Source of the DNA: Caprimulgus europaeus
Taxonomy: Eukaryota; Chordata; Aves; Caprimulgiformes; Caprimulgidae
Length of the DNA: 64,000 bases
Assembly (NCBI GenBank): GCA_907165065.1
Contig: OU015524.1
Location: 30,814,795-30,878,794 of the forward strand
Direction: 5' to 3'
The position numbers and the translations under genes are program-made. Below, piece after piece: positions 10,661-23,500 of the stretch. Below the pieces are notes generated by a model. The model ran no database searches. It was not told the DNA's origin and saw only the letters and a program-made list of their open reading frames with translations. Positions within the stretch are counted from its first letter, which is position 1; each line of letters starts with the position of its first letter.

Positions 10661-11484
10661 GTGGGGCCCTTTGTGGAAACAAAGGAGCATAATTTTCACA
10701 TTAATAGAGTAATTTATCATATAAGGAGCTGCTTTATGTCCATAGTTCATCTAATTTGTTTGGTATTTTATAGATAAATATACTGTGGTCTGTTTCCATT
10801 TTCTACTGACATTTCTTGCTCAGTTTTTTATATATGTGTACTGAGAATTGAATGTCACAATTAAAATGCATCTCACTGTCGTTAGGAAAAGTGTGCATTT
10901 GTCCTGAGTGTAATTAGGGAGATAATTGTTATCTGGAGACATGAGTGACCTGTTGTTATCTGTTCTGGAGATATTTCTTCCTAGCTGCATTTGATGCTCC
11001 CCTGCTCTTGTTTTGGCAAAGGTGATCAGCAGAGTTAGGGGCTGAGTCATTTTGATTAAGTAGACAGTCGTACTACTTCTGTGATGCTGAGAATATTTTT
11101 CTTTATCACAGCTACTACTTAAATACTTAAAGGGAATCTTTAAGAAATTGCTTTTGTATGAACATGAATTTCAGCAGATAATGTTAGCAAAATTATTTCT
11201 AACTGTTCTTTGACAAACAAAACAACTGAAGCTATTTTTGAAGTTTTTTTTCTTGAAGTATATATATACATTGAGTTCATTACTTTAAAGTATTATTTTA
11301 AGTTTTTTTATGGTATCAGATATGTTTAGTATTTATATTGATTACACATAATTTCTGTATGTAAAACCTGCTTCAAGAGAGGGTTATTTTAAGGTTTTGA
11401 TACAAGTATTGACTATAGTTTTTAATCACATTGTGTCTGTGTGATCCTAGGTCGGTGTAGCTTCCAAGTTATATTATAGTAAAT
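10661..11484. other. AT-rich single-copy DNA, no gene seen
   Basis: Composition drops sharply from the GC-rich array. It contains TATATATATA near 11,260 and T-rich runs. No exon, repeat family or RNA gene is recognisable. Confidence 0.6.
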
Positions 11485-11826
11485 AGCAGCCTTGCAGTAC
11501 CTGAAGGGGCCTAAAGGAAAGCCCTGGGGAAGGACTCCCTTACAAGGGCAGGGAGTGATAGAACAAGGGGCAATGGCTTCAAACTGGAAGAGGGGAGGTT
11601 TAGATTAGACATTAGGAAGAAATTATTTCCTGTGAGGCTGGTGAGACACTGGAACAGGTTGCCCAGAGAAGCTGTGGATGCCCCCTCCCTGGAAATGTTC
11701 AAGGCCAGGTTGGATGAGGCTTTGAGCAGCCTGGTCTAGTGGAAAGGTGTCCCTGCTCATGGCAGGGGGGTTGGAACTGCATGATCTTCAGGGTCCCTTC
11801 CAACCCAAACTGTTCTACAATTCTGA
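11485..11826 (+). mobile_element. CR1 LINE 3' fragment, plus strand
   Basis: Carries the usual CR1 3' landmarks in order: GCAGCCTTGCAGTACCTGAA, ATTAGGAAGAAATT, CACTGGAACAGGTTGCCCAG, GAAGCTGTGGATGCCCC, GGGGGGTTGGAACTGCATGA, and CCCTTCCAACCC followed by a decayed tail ending near TTCTGAT. It is heavily 5' truncated, as most CR1 copies are. It encodes remnants of the C-terminus of the CR1 reverse-transcriptase ORF2 and is not functional. Confidence 0.93.
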
Positions 11827-14800
11827 TAGTAAAACGCATAGAAATAGAAAAATAAAACCCAACATCGCAGATTAAAGTAGTTAATATCCTATGTATGCCT
11901 TGTCCTCCAAACCTGAGAAGCCACGAGCCGTGTTATTAGGACCATTTGTGGCAGATGCCAATGCAGAGGTGAGCTCTTGGCATTTTAGAAAGAGGGAGAT
12001 AGAGCACCCGAAGCAAATGTATGAGAGCAAGCAGGCTCCTGGTTTCTTTTCCCAAGCTGAGCACGGTTTCATGATTTTTATCCAAACACTTCAGGCCAGG
12101 GCTTTGCTACTGTTGTGCAACAGGGTGGGTCCTTCCTCTTCCAGAGGGCAAAGAAATGCAGGGCAGTCATTTTCCATTGAAGGCAATTCACTGAAGAGGG
12201 CTGGAGCGGAGGTGGAGCCCTGGCTCTTGCCATCCCCCCACCGCCAGCTCCCCGCAGCTCTCGGCTGCGATCATCTGTCACACTTCACTCTAAACCTCTG
12301 TATAACAGGGATGAAGCTACTAATCTACTTCATCTGGGGTTTGTGGAGCTTAATTAATATCGGCGTGTACTTTCAGATGACAGGCGCTCTGTAAAAGCAA
12401 AATCTTATTTATTCTAATTATATATCTTGATTCCTACGGTGTTTTATTCCTCTGGGCTTTTGGACCACAAATTATTTTGGGCAAAGTACTGAGACTGTTC
12501 AGCACAAATGATGTGCTTTACAGCTCTGAGTACCCTTATGTCCCTAAATGTAAGTAGTGATGAAAACATTATTGCAGTGGGAGTGGGATTTAGGAGGCAG
12601 ATCTGTGAACTATTTCTCCCTCTCACAAGGATTTGTTTTCATTAGAGGAGTCTGTATGTTGTGCCTTGCCCTCCATTGTATTGATAAATTGTTACAGCAG
12701 TGCTGTGAAGGGCAGAGTAAACAGAAACGAATGTGAATCTGACAACTTTCTAGCACAGCCCTCTTCCCTTCCTGGGGATAAGATATGACAACGCCTGCAA
12801 AAAATAGCTTTTTGCAGGGGGGGGCGGTGTGTGCTTCCTCTCTCTGACAGTGAATGTATCCTCCTGCTCTGCAAATTCAGTGCAAGCAGAACGTCTTTGT
12901 ACCAGTACAGTTCTGCGGCTTCCCCTGGTGAGAGGGGGTTTGCATTTTTAAGAAAGATGACAGACCTAAAGGTAGAAAAAGCATTTGAGTAGACAGGTAT
13001 TACAAACTTTCCCAAAAATGGAGCAACCTTGAACAAAATGCCTCCCGCCCCCCTTCTTAATTAAATAATAGTGACAGTCAACAGGAGATTCTAGCAACCT
13101 AGAGGAAGACCAGTGACGTCTTCTGTGATGCAGCTGGGAGAGCTGCAGACTCTGGGACTCTTTTAGGTCTACCTAATATGGAGTGTACAAGAAAACACTG
13201 GAAGGGTGAATTTGCTAAGTCCTAGTCTCCAGCAGGATATTTTTGGACTACTCTGATAGTCCAAAACCTTTAAACAGTTTAGCCCACCCCATAAGTTTTC
13301 CCTCAATGTGGGGAAATCCCTATAATGCTGTTAACAATTTTTCTCACTATTTTTTTTTTCTGTTCAATGCACTGCATTTCTCTAGTACATTTGGAGAACA
13401 GACAAATGGTAATATATAGGTGTATAAGAGAAAAGGGGAGGGGAAAGAAGTGGCAGGGACATAGAAGAGACAGTGAAAAGCACAGATTGCTGCATATTTT
13501 AAAATACCAAAGTAAAGCATTGACCACTCAGACTGTTAAAATAACTTCTTTTCTCTTCCATTAGCCATTCAACAAGTTGTTTCTTCCTTTTCTGTCCCTC
13601 TCTGCCTTGCGGATTTCTGCAGGAGATGAGCCCAACCTTCATTTGCCCCAGAAGGCTCTTTCAATACTATTTATTTGCTATTTTATCCAAGAAAGGTAAA
13701 ATTCACTACAAAGAATCTAAAGCTAGGTCACCACCTTCAGTAGGAAGGAGTGTCTGAAAACAACAGAACAAATAATCCAGGACCAAGAAATTGGGAGGAA
13801 CTCCTTGGCACTTTGGAAAATTCTACTTCTAAGGCAGGAACTTAATACACATTTCCTGTTTGTTTTCTGTGACATCTAAACTAGTGCATTTTCTACATGC
13901 TGAAAACACTCCTCTTGTTCCTTTCCTCTTGTTCTTCCCCATGCTTCTATAAAGCTCCAGTCTATCAATGAGCAGCTGTTTAATATTGCTAATGTGATTT
14001 TTGTCTATGCTTTTGTGAAAGTGCTCGAGAGAGAAGCCCTGGCTGGAAAAAGAGCAGAGGAAATAACCCCAAACTGCCTGTGACGGTCAGGGATGTGCAA
14101 GAGAGAGCTTGACATGTCAGGGTAGCAAAACAAAGACTGGAAAGGGACAGATTTACTCTCTGCAGGTACACATGGAAACAAATAGTAAATGCTGTGTGGA
14201 GAGTAAAGCTGAACTGACTAAAGGATGCCACTTTACCTGCCATAAATCAGCACTGGAGATTGAAGAGAGTTCCCAGCCCTCGGTGCCAGTCTGCCAGGAT
14301 GAGATGTGGGAAGAACAACCTGACCCCACTGATAATGGAGTCTGATCATTTTACGAGGGAGGGAGGGGGCAGCCCCAAAGACCCCTGTAAGTGGGACTTA
14401 ACCAAACCCAAACCAGTGCGTTCCCATTCAGGCATGCAGGCTGCCCTGCCCAGACCACCAGTGGCCAAATTCATACTGTCCTTGCATGTGACCTGAAAAC
14501 CAGAGTGTCCAGCTGAAAATGTCTTGCAGGCCCACCTCCTGTTCTTTTTCCTATTTCCTTTTTCTATTGAAAAACTTCTATTCCTACAAACACTTTTTAA
14601 TTATTTTGAGTTTTTTAAATTTGAGGTGGAGTTTGAAAGTTAGTAGGGCTTCCCTGGAACACAGCCCTGACCTCCATTTTTAATAGGTATTTTTAATGAC
14701 TTGTCAAGTGGCTTGTGTGTATCGTTGAATGGAATGATGAATGTAGCTGGACTCAGGAGAGTTACATTGAAATTCTCTTAAAAATAAGCAGCATTGTGGC

Positions 14801-16753
14801 AGCTCAGCTCTATTGACAATAACGTCAAGTCAGGTTTAATAGCGTAGTTCCTTATTGAATGAATACACCCTGTAGGAAACAGTATGACCTTCCTGTGTGT
14901 GCACAAGAAAAAAAAATCAATGTTAGTCCCTTGGGAGGAAAAATATAAGATTAATGGAACAGTTGAGTGATTCTAATGAGAATCAGATGGCAAGAATGTT
15001 AATTTGGAAAGAGATACTCCTATAAGCTGTCTGAAGGTACAACACGGTAGTTTCCATATATCATCAAATGCCATGTATTCTCCTCAGATACATATCTGCA
15101 AGACGTAATTTAATGGATTTGCAACTCTTCTGTATGGCTTCCTGACAGAACAACAGGGGATTTTCGAGCTAATCACCTTTCAGTGGGGAGATTTATGACC
15201 AGTATAGTTAGCTGAGCCTTTCCTCCATCAGGAAGGGCACAGACTGGAGACAGTCGTTGGGCGCAAGCATGCCAACTGGGAACTGCTTAATCAGAAACAG
15301 GCTTCAGCATCTCTGTCTTGCAGTTCCTCTCTGGAGTCATGCAGTTCACTGGCATTGTTGAATGTAATGTTTGCCTAAATTAGTCCTCATTACTAGTATT
15401 TTTGGAAGTCGGGCGGGTAGTAGTTTTTCTGTCATGCTTTACTTAATAGCTATTGGCTTTGTAAGGAATAAACAGTACAATGGGCTTTTATACTTCCTTT
15501 TAGCTTCTGAGAGTCTGAGGTGGCAATTCCATTTTAAGTGCTCTTTAAGTCATAGGTGAAAATTCACATTGCCTTGTTCTCAGTCTTTTGCTTAGGTAGA
15601 TGCATTGGTCACTCACTCCACCCACCTGTTGCCCAGAGAGAGGGAGTTCTCCCAGGTCAATGCAGAGCCCCTTTTGTTAGGCTCCTGTTCTGCAGGCTCT
15701 TTTGTTTGGCTGTTTTTCCGCTGAAGATCTAGGGAGACTGTGCAATTAAAGTGTGTGCCTATGTTTGTATAGATCACATACCTCTTTAAATTAGTCACGT
15801 GAGGCAGTTGAGTATCTGGTGCATGGCCTAAGGCAGGAAATGAGGTGAAATTACCTTGACTTGTTCCAGAGAAATTACTGCATTGATGTTTTCATATTTA
15901 GCCCAGTTCTCTCATTGCTTGCATTCACCTGTTCAGCATTCATTTTATGACAAAGGGTAGGCTCATAAAAACATCAGGTTTACGGTTGCATCACTTACCA
16001 GACTGTATCTGCTTTCCAAGATTGTCACCAGTATAAGAGACTGCAAATAAAAATCAACTGGAACACAAATGGCAGCATCTCAGTAGTGCCAAGCTGTACA
16101 GTGGAGATTATTTGTTTATGCTTTTATTTGCCAGCATTGACTAAACAAAGATAAGAACGTAAAGGCTGTAGCAGAGCTTTCCAAACAGGATTACGGGGGT
16201 GACAGGAGCTAGCACTTAGCATTACAATAATAGATGCCAATGTGGGAGAAACATCACTGCCCCCTGCCCCTCCTACATCCTAAGAGCAGAGGAATAAAAG
16301 AAGAGGCAGGTCTGTGGAGCTCTGTGTGAGGCTCTCTGCTTTATTCAGGAACACTAATCTTTTAGTGTTGGATTCATTAGGTTTGTACTGTGTGAGCTTT
16401 GCTTTGATTCTCCCAAAATCCAAATTGTGGTTAATGTGGCTCGGAAGGAGGGCCTTACTCTGTGAGCCTTAGTAAGTTTTACAACAAGCCAGGCAAGCTC
16501 AGTGTAAGCTCTGAATTGAGTGAGGAACAGGTCTACAAGTCAAATAATTTTGAATGTCAACATGCAATGGAACAAGGCTAATTGAGATACACAGAAACTG
16601 CCACGTGCCTTTTTAATTGCATTTAGACAAGATGTACAGTATTTGAGTCAGCTCGGCAGTGTTCCAGCTGATGAAAGTGTTGATGATATCTGACACCAGT
16701 GATGATATATTAAGTGCGCTTAATATCTTAGTGCACATGTCATGAGGCACATT
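11827..16753. other. Single-copy non-coding DNA between CR1 copies
   Basis: No exon could be supported. The longest open frame (11,891-12,394, plus, 167 codons) has no recognisable family and a length expected by chance. Short simple tracts are a G-rich stretch near 12,818 and a GAGGGAGGGAGGGGG stretch near 14,355. The stretch is likely intronic or intergenic relative to the TTC7 exon at 37.6 kb. Confidence 0.5.
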
Positions 16754-17500
16754 AGAATCATAGAAGAATTTAGGTGAGAAAGGACCTTTCCTCTGAAGCC
16801 TGTCTGGTCCCACCCACTGCTTACAGCAGGGCCAACTTCAAGTATACAGCAGGTTGCTCAGGGCCATGCCCAGCTGAGCTTTGAGTATTTCCAAGAACGG
16901 ATATTCCATCACCTCTCTGGGCCCGTGTTCTGATGCTGCACCACTCCTTATGAAGGATTTTTTCTTAATAGCTAATCAACCAGATTTCCCATTGCTGCAC
17001 CTGAATCTATTGCAACTGAGCAGCTCTGAGAAAAGTTTAGTCCCATCTTTTTTCCAGTCACCCATTAGGTAGCTGAAAATGACAGGTGGCTATCTCCTTA
17101 GCCTGGAGAGGGAAAAGATGAATAAATGTTCCTCTCTCAAACTCTTCATAATATCATGGTCTCCTCAGCCATCTCAGTGTCTATCCACCTGCCCTTCTCC
17201 AGTTTGTCATCATCTTTCTGGTACTGGGGAACCCAAAACTGGTGACAGCACTCCAGATCCTATTTCAGAAATGCCATATAGAAGGGAATAATTACTTCAG
17301 TCTGGTGTGGTGCATTACCTCATGCGACACTGCATGCCATTAGCCTTCAGCACTCCGTGGGCACCCTGCTGACTCTTGCTCAGTTGTTACCCACCAGCAT
17401 CCCCAGGTCCCTTGCTGCAGAGCTGCTTCTTCTCAGCTGGCATCCAGCCTGTACAGTTGCATGGGTTTATTCCATCCCAGGTGCAAGATGTCAGTGTTCA
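16754..17500 (-). mobile_element. CR1 LINE fragment, minus strand, old and the longest in the window
   Basis: Reads as antisense CR1. It starts at the inverted 3' tail (AGAATCATAGAAGAATT), followed by GAGAAAGGACC, CAGCAGGTTGCTCAGGGCCA, TCCATCACCTCTCTGGGC, CTGGGGAACCCAAAACTG, GACAGCACTCCAGAT, CCATTAGCCTTCAGCACTC and CCCAGGTCCCTTGCTGCAGA. These are the reverse complements of the 3' part of ORF2 and the 3' UTR, in the expected order. Many substitutions and small indels show an old insertion. The inner (CR1 5') end is uncertain by tens of bases. Confidence 0.85.
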
Positions 17501-20500
17501 GCAAATGTGATTTCTCTTAAAGCTCCAGCAAGACTGGCACACTGAAGTGACAAGCAAGACCTGCATCCTTAAGGGCCAGAGGCAAATCACACATAATGAT
17601 CACTTACAGCAAGTAAGACTTTTACACTCAGAATAAGTAAAAGATTAAGTTTGGTCAGTGTTTAAATAAAATATAGAGCTGCCATCTCTGAGTTATGCTG
17701 AGATTTTGGTATCAGCACTGAATTTTTTAGTAACCCACAGTGCCCTTTATACAGAAAGCCACACAGTGTTCAGTATTTTTTTCCACATTGTAGACAGTAA
17801 GGAATGGTATTGCCTAAGGCAACATGAACAAAAGCAGAGAAATGTGATAAAGTTAGGCCTGTTGGGAAATCACTAGTCATTGGAAAGCTGTTGGACAAGG
17901 CAGCTTTGGTAGGAAGGACAGTGGTGCGACCTCATGATTTTGTGCTTTCAGTGTTTGTTTGCAAACAGGCAAGCTGCTGAAATGGTTCTGGCATCCTCTG
18001 TGGCCTACAGCAGGGAAGGAATGTGTATGTGTGTGTACACGCATGTTGTGTACCTCAGAGCTACGAGAAATGTAAGTGTCAGCTGTAGATGGAAGGAACA
18101 TCTGCATCCCTTGAGCAATCTCTTCTGGTTGGGGTCTGGTGCTTTGGAAAGGGGACGGGTCCTCAAAACCATTTGATAAGTGGGCTGTACCCCAGGGTAG
18201 AGCAGAGTAAGAAAATGGAGAGCCAGATTCTCAAGAGGATTTTCCTTGCAGAACTAGCCAGGCCAGGGCAGGAGGAGTCTTAATTTGTTGAAAGAGTGTA
18301 AGCAGTTAGTGATCCTGAAGCGAGTAGAGCAGGAGGCTGAGTGAGGGCAATGCTGGATACCTGAAACGGAGAGACACTGGGAAACCACTTACTTGTGCTT
18401 TGGATCTTGTGTATCTGGAGCTGTTAGCCCTGGGAGTCATAAAAAGCTGCTACTCCATTTATTAGCACAGCAAACGTCATTGCTGTTCAGTGGTAAGCTT
18501 ATCCTTGTGGTCTCTGTCTCTCCTTGTGTTACAAGCAACAGCTCCCCCTTCTTCTCTGCAACCTGTCAAGCCAATCTGTGTAGTGCAGACTTTAACACCT
18601 GCAAGGAACATGACATGAACCAGCACTAAAGAGGCAGCGTACAGCTGAAATATAGCACTTGTTCAGCACATTTACGCATAACACAACCCGGCCAAACTTA
18701 ATGGGTAGCGAAGGATGAACTATGAACTGCATTGCAAATAAATTCTCAAGCAGCTCTGAGACTGTGATTATTTTTTTAAACATGGAGAAAAGTTAGCTTC
18801 ATCCTTCTGTAAATATTCCCCGGGGCAGTGTTCCCCAAAGCAGCTAATGGCGAGCAAGTTTGGCACTTCTATGGGATTGTATGGTTTTTAATGAGAGAGC
18901 AGTATTATTCTCTTGCATCTAAACAAAATCTCTAGAATTTCTGAACTTCTAGTTATGGTAATTTTTATGCCAGATTGGCAGGCGGTGATATTTTCTCTTT
19001 GAGGCTGTCAATTGCAGCTCAGCAGAGCACAGGAGTGACTAATACTGACAAATGAAGTTAGGTCAAATGAAACAAATGCCATACTAAAGCATTTCTAAAG
19101 TCATACGTGAACCTGTACTACATTGTGAGGCTCAAAGCTTGATGTTGTAGGAGAGTGTATAGACTTGTTAACATACAGCCAGACCCCACAGCTTTTAAAT
19201 CTTTTCTGGACTGAGATAATGTACTTGAGGATAGTTCAGGACAGGCTTCTGCAGGTGCAAGCAGATACAAGTTCTCCTTGTGCCTTCAGTTAGAGTTAGG
19301 GATTCTGCACATATTTCATGCACATTAAGAGCGAAATTGCCTGCAGTATCTTCAGCACCAGGCTCATGGACCATTTGGTATCCTGTTTGCCAGAAAAGGG
19401 TCTTACCTTGAGAGCAAGAAAAGTAAATACATGCAGAGAGACACTGATAAAACCCACAAGCCCTGGAGATTACCAGGCTTCAGGAGCAGAAACCCTCAGT
19501 TTAGGATTCCTTGCTGTTGTTCCTAGAATACCACAAACAGGTCAAACAAGCAAATTTGAAAGCTCAGAACTGCTTTTCACTAATGATAAATGATTGTGCA
19601 AGTATTTGAGATAAGTGCTAATTTCACATTTCTGCAGCTTTAAATTGTTTTTCTTTGAATATCACCATAGTCACTAGTGGTGAGAAGACTTTCTCAGCTC
19701 ATGGATTTTGTGTTCTCTGAGAAATTCTCTGTTAAATATTATTAGTTGGCTGACACAGCAAATGAGACTGGAAGCATGTACCATTTTTAACTAATCTCTT
19801 ACTTTGACTTGTGAATGTAGAACAATCAAAGGAAATGGTTTGGAAGTAACCCATTGTTTGAAAGCAGCTTTCCCAAACCAGCAAATATAAAATAGCACCA
19901 TCAAAAATAGCAGCATCACAAAGTAAAAATGGCATATATGTGGGATCCTTAAGCCAAAAGGCAGCCTATTTTTTATAAATTTATTTTTAGTTTGGTCAGC
20001 TGTACTAAGTGATTTTATCAATGTAGCTAGTCTCTGGAATAAGAATGCTCATAGAATGTAGTGTCAATGCAGGCAGCTATGTCTGCATTGTCATGATATA
20101 TACATGTAGCACACATCCTTTCAAATCAAATTCATCCAGCTGAAATTCTGTAAATGGATTAAATCTTGATAGTCTTGCACTATTCAATTTCACTCTTACA
20201 AGCTGGCATCAAACAGGGACAGAAGAGCAGCATTGTTGGAAGTGCAGCCCTGCTATTTTTGCATTCTTTGAACTAGACGCCTTGCAAACTTTTTCCATCT
20301 CAGTGGTCATAGAGCCTGTCACAGTTTGAGAAGAACCAGAGGGACTGTTTCTCTGCATCTCGTATTAGAAGAGAGCTCCCTTTAGAAGAGGCTTCCCTTG
20401 CTCAGATACCACAGAGCTGATGGTGAAAGGTGAAAACTTTCGAATTAAAAGGAATTACGATGGCTTTTAGGTATCTATGGCAGCGTATCCCAGCGCTTGG

Positions 20501-23500
20501 GGCAAGGAAGAAAAACCTATACTGTGCCTTTCACACTACCTAGGCTTGAGATGTGAGATAGGGTTTCTCAAGGAAGGAGATTGGGGAAGCAGCTGTGTAG
20601 GTGTGGATGCTACCCCCTTCCCCAGGTGGCTAGCACTACTACATATAACTTTGACAAGCCTAAGTAATCATACTTGAACATTACTGTCCCTCACTGCACG
20701 CGCTGCAAGAACCTGATGCTTCCACAGCTCCTCCAGGACGTTGGGAAATCAGCACTTCAAGACGTAAACCAGAGAGGAGGTAAAAGTAGCTATCCCAAAC
20801 AAAGTTTCTGTGCTTCCAGTAATCCTCATCCAAAGAAGAGACAAAGAAGACCTTGAAAGCAACTGTCTTTCTGTGATATTGTACATCTTAAGTGCTGCTT
20901 GTAGTGCTCTTACACTGGCTGAAGTTAACAAGGACAAAGTATTTGATAAGCAACAAGTCTAATGCCTTAAAAGAGGGTGAGGGAAGGGCATGGGAGGATT
21001 TTTGCAGTTTCAACACCCAGCCAGCATACAGACTTAAAAGCAAAACAGCTTCAACTGCAGTAAAGCAGGTGTAAAGTTAATTTAAACATAAAAGAGATTT
21101 TAAAAAAATGAAATGAAACTGTGCAGCAGGTACAATCTGAATGTGACCTGCTGTGGCTTCCTTCCTATGCATTGTGTATTTATTGGCAACAGAGCATGGG
21201 TTTGTATTCATCCTTACCCCTGTTATGCTCCATACCACCAGCACCCCTAAAGCAATACTTGCATCATGTATTTGGCACAAGCATTTTGTGCTAGCTCTGT
21301 CTAGAGTTATTTTGCCTTGCAAGTCATCTTGTCAATGAGTTTTCCCAGCCTTTAAAAACCAAACCACCAAGTATACCTTTGCAGAGTGTTTTTCAGCCTG
21401 AGCAAAGCTAGTGCTTAAGCAGGAGTGGAGAAGAAGAAAAAAGCCTATTTTCAGACTTTTCCTAAGTGCAGCAGTGTCACATCGATTTCTCCTTAAGGAA
21501 CTCCTGCTGCCATCCATCAGAGCTAGCCAGCAGCAAAGGCTGGAAGCAGAACAGGGGCTGGAGGAGGGATTTCAGTCTCATACTGGGCCAGATCCTCTGA
21601 ACAATACAGCCAAGTGGGTAAAAGAAAAAGACATGTTAACTGAAGCGAGCTGAACTGTTCCTTCGTCAGTGCCTGAGGCTCTCTTGCTTTACACTGCATT
21701 TAATTCTGTAATTTTGGGGCCCAGTCCTGCATTGATGATAGGAGGGTGACTTTCTCCACCTGTGCCTTAGTCTATCAAAAAAAATGAGACCTTAGCATTA
21801 TGAAAACCTAGCTACTCTGAATTTTCATTTAAACCAAGCCTGAATAAAGGTGTTATTATTTAACTTGAAGCTCCACTTTAAAAAATAATGAAAATCCAGT
21901 ATTGCACATGATAAACTCTAGATCCTAGTTAAGGTATACCCTAAAAACCACAAAATGGAGCTGGTGTTGAAAATCCTTAACCAGCCTCACCCCATTAAAG
22001 CTACTGAAGTTTTGACAACATGCCCTCACCAGAGACGTAGCCAAGGATTTTAGAGATCCATGTTTGTTTAAAATTGTCTCCAGACTACCTGAAACTAGAG
22101 GCCCAGGATCTCTGCAGAGCCATCGGGCATTGTTTTTATTTGTTTTCATCTGTGCATGAATTTCTTTGAAAATACCCAGCAGAGCAATAAGAAGGGATTG
22201 TTTTTAATCTTTAGAGATGATAGCATGCTGTTACGCATCAAGGACACTCAAAAACAAAGCATCAGATAAACTGTACCAGGAGATTTTATTTTTTTTTACC
22301 TCCAGGCTTTTCCAAAAATAAAACCCATTATTCTGCATAGAGCTTGCCGTTGATGAGACACGTATAGGTTCGGTTTGTCATACCAGAAGCATTAACACCA
22401 CCATGCTCAGCCAATTTACATGTATGCGTGTGTGTGTGAAAATGCAGCTGGATTCTGCCCGTGCTCAGCACCCCGAGGGAAGGCGGTCATTTTTGCTACG
22501 GGGACAGCTGGGACCTGGCCTTGGGCCAAGGCCTTGCCTAATGCAATCAGAAAATTTCGGTGTTAGAGAGTGGATTTTACATCCCCTTCTCTGGGAGAGG
22601 GCAGCTGAAGTCGGAGTTTTATTCCCTACTGCTGCCTGTGTTTAAAACTAGTCTGTGCATTTTTTGTGTTAGGCTGGACAGCACAGTGGACAAAAGAGTG
22701 CCTTCTGCCATCCAGGTTTCAGATCGCATTAACAACAATTATTTATGTAGCTGTAAATCTATTATTTCTCTTGCTTGAGATCTCTTCAGCAGTTATCTTT
22801 CCCTGCCTGAATGAACGAGGTTATAAAACACTGTAATTATAAATCTCATTGACTGCCTTGCGTTCAAGGGCGTGTTCCCCCTGAGCATTGCTGTGAAGCC
22901 CGTTACCCAGGAGACTGTCCTGTACAATCCAAAACAGAATTATTCTAACCCAGTGAGCTTGTTGGAGGGGAGAACATTTGGGATGCTGACCTGCTGCCAC
23001 AGCACAGTAAATGCATTTTTCTCATTTCACTGCAGGGCAATGCCACAGTACAAGGCCAATACATTCAAGTATTCTTTTGAGGCACGACTTGCATCTCACT
23101 GCCAAGTGCTGGCTCCCCAAAGATGCAGAAAGGGAGCCCAGGACAGGAGTCACAAACCAGAAGTCCGTACAATTTCAACACCTTTCTCTGAGGGTTTCAT
23201 TGTCTTAGACCTTTCCAGGCAAAACCATAAATACCTCAGACAATATAATGCAGTATCAATAAAGCCTCTTCTTAAGACGTTCAAGTCAGGCGGTGCTTGA
23301 AAGACAGGCTAAAAAGTGTTTAATAAGTGACAGCTGGCTGTTCTGCCATGCACTACTGACCATAGCATGCTTCAATACCATCCTTTTCCCATTGACCTGA
23401 CCGTAGTCAGGGTCTGTACGGGTACTTTCCTCAGTCCTGAGGGGTTTATTATCGGCATCAATCATGATGCCATACAGTCAGGAAACTATACAAAGCCCTG

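Noticed and set aside
11511-11702. 63-codon minus-strand frame
   Set aside because: Antisense shadow of the CR1 fragment at 11,485-11,826. The same applies to 48,515-48,703.
11891-12394. 167-codon plus-strand frame
   Set aside because: No recognisable domain or compositional signal of coding. Frames of this length are expected in about 54 kb read in six frames.
22872-23300. 142-codon plus-strand frame as a possible exon
   Set aside because: No family resemblance, non-ATG start and no convincing splice context.
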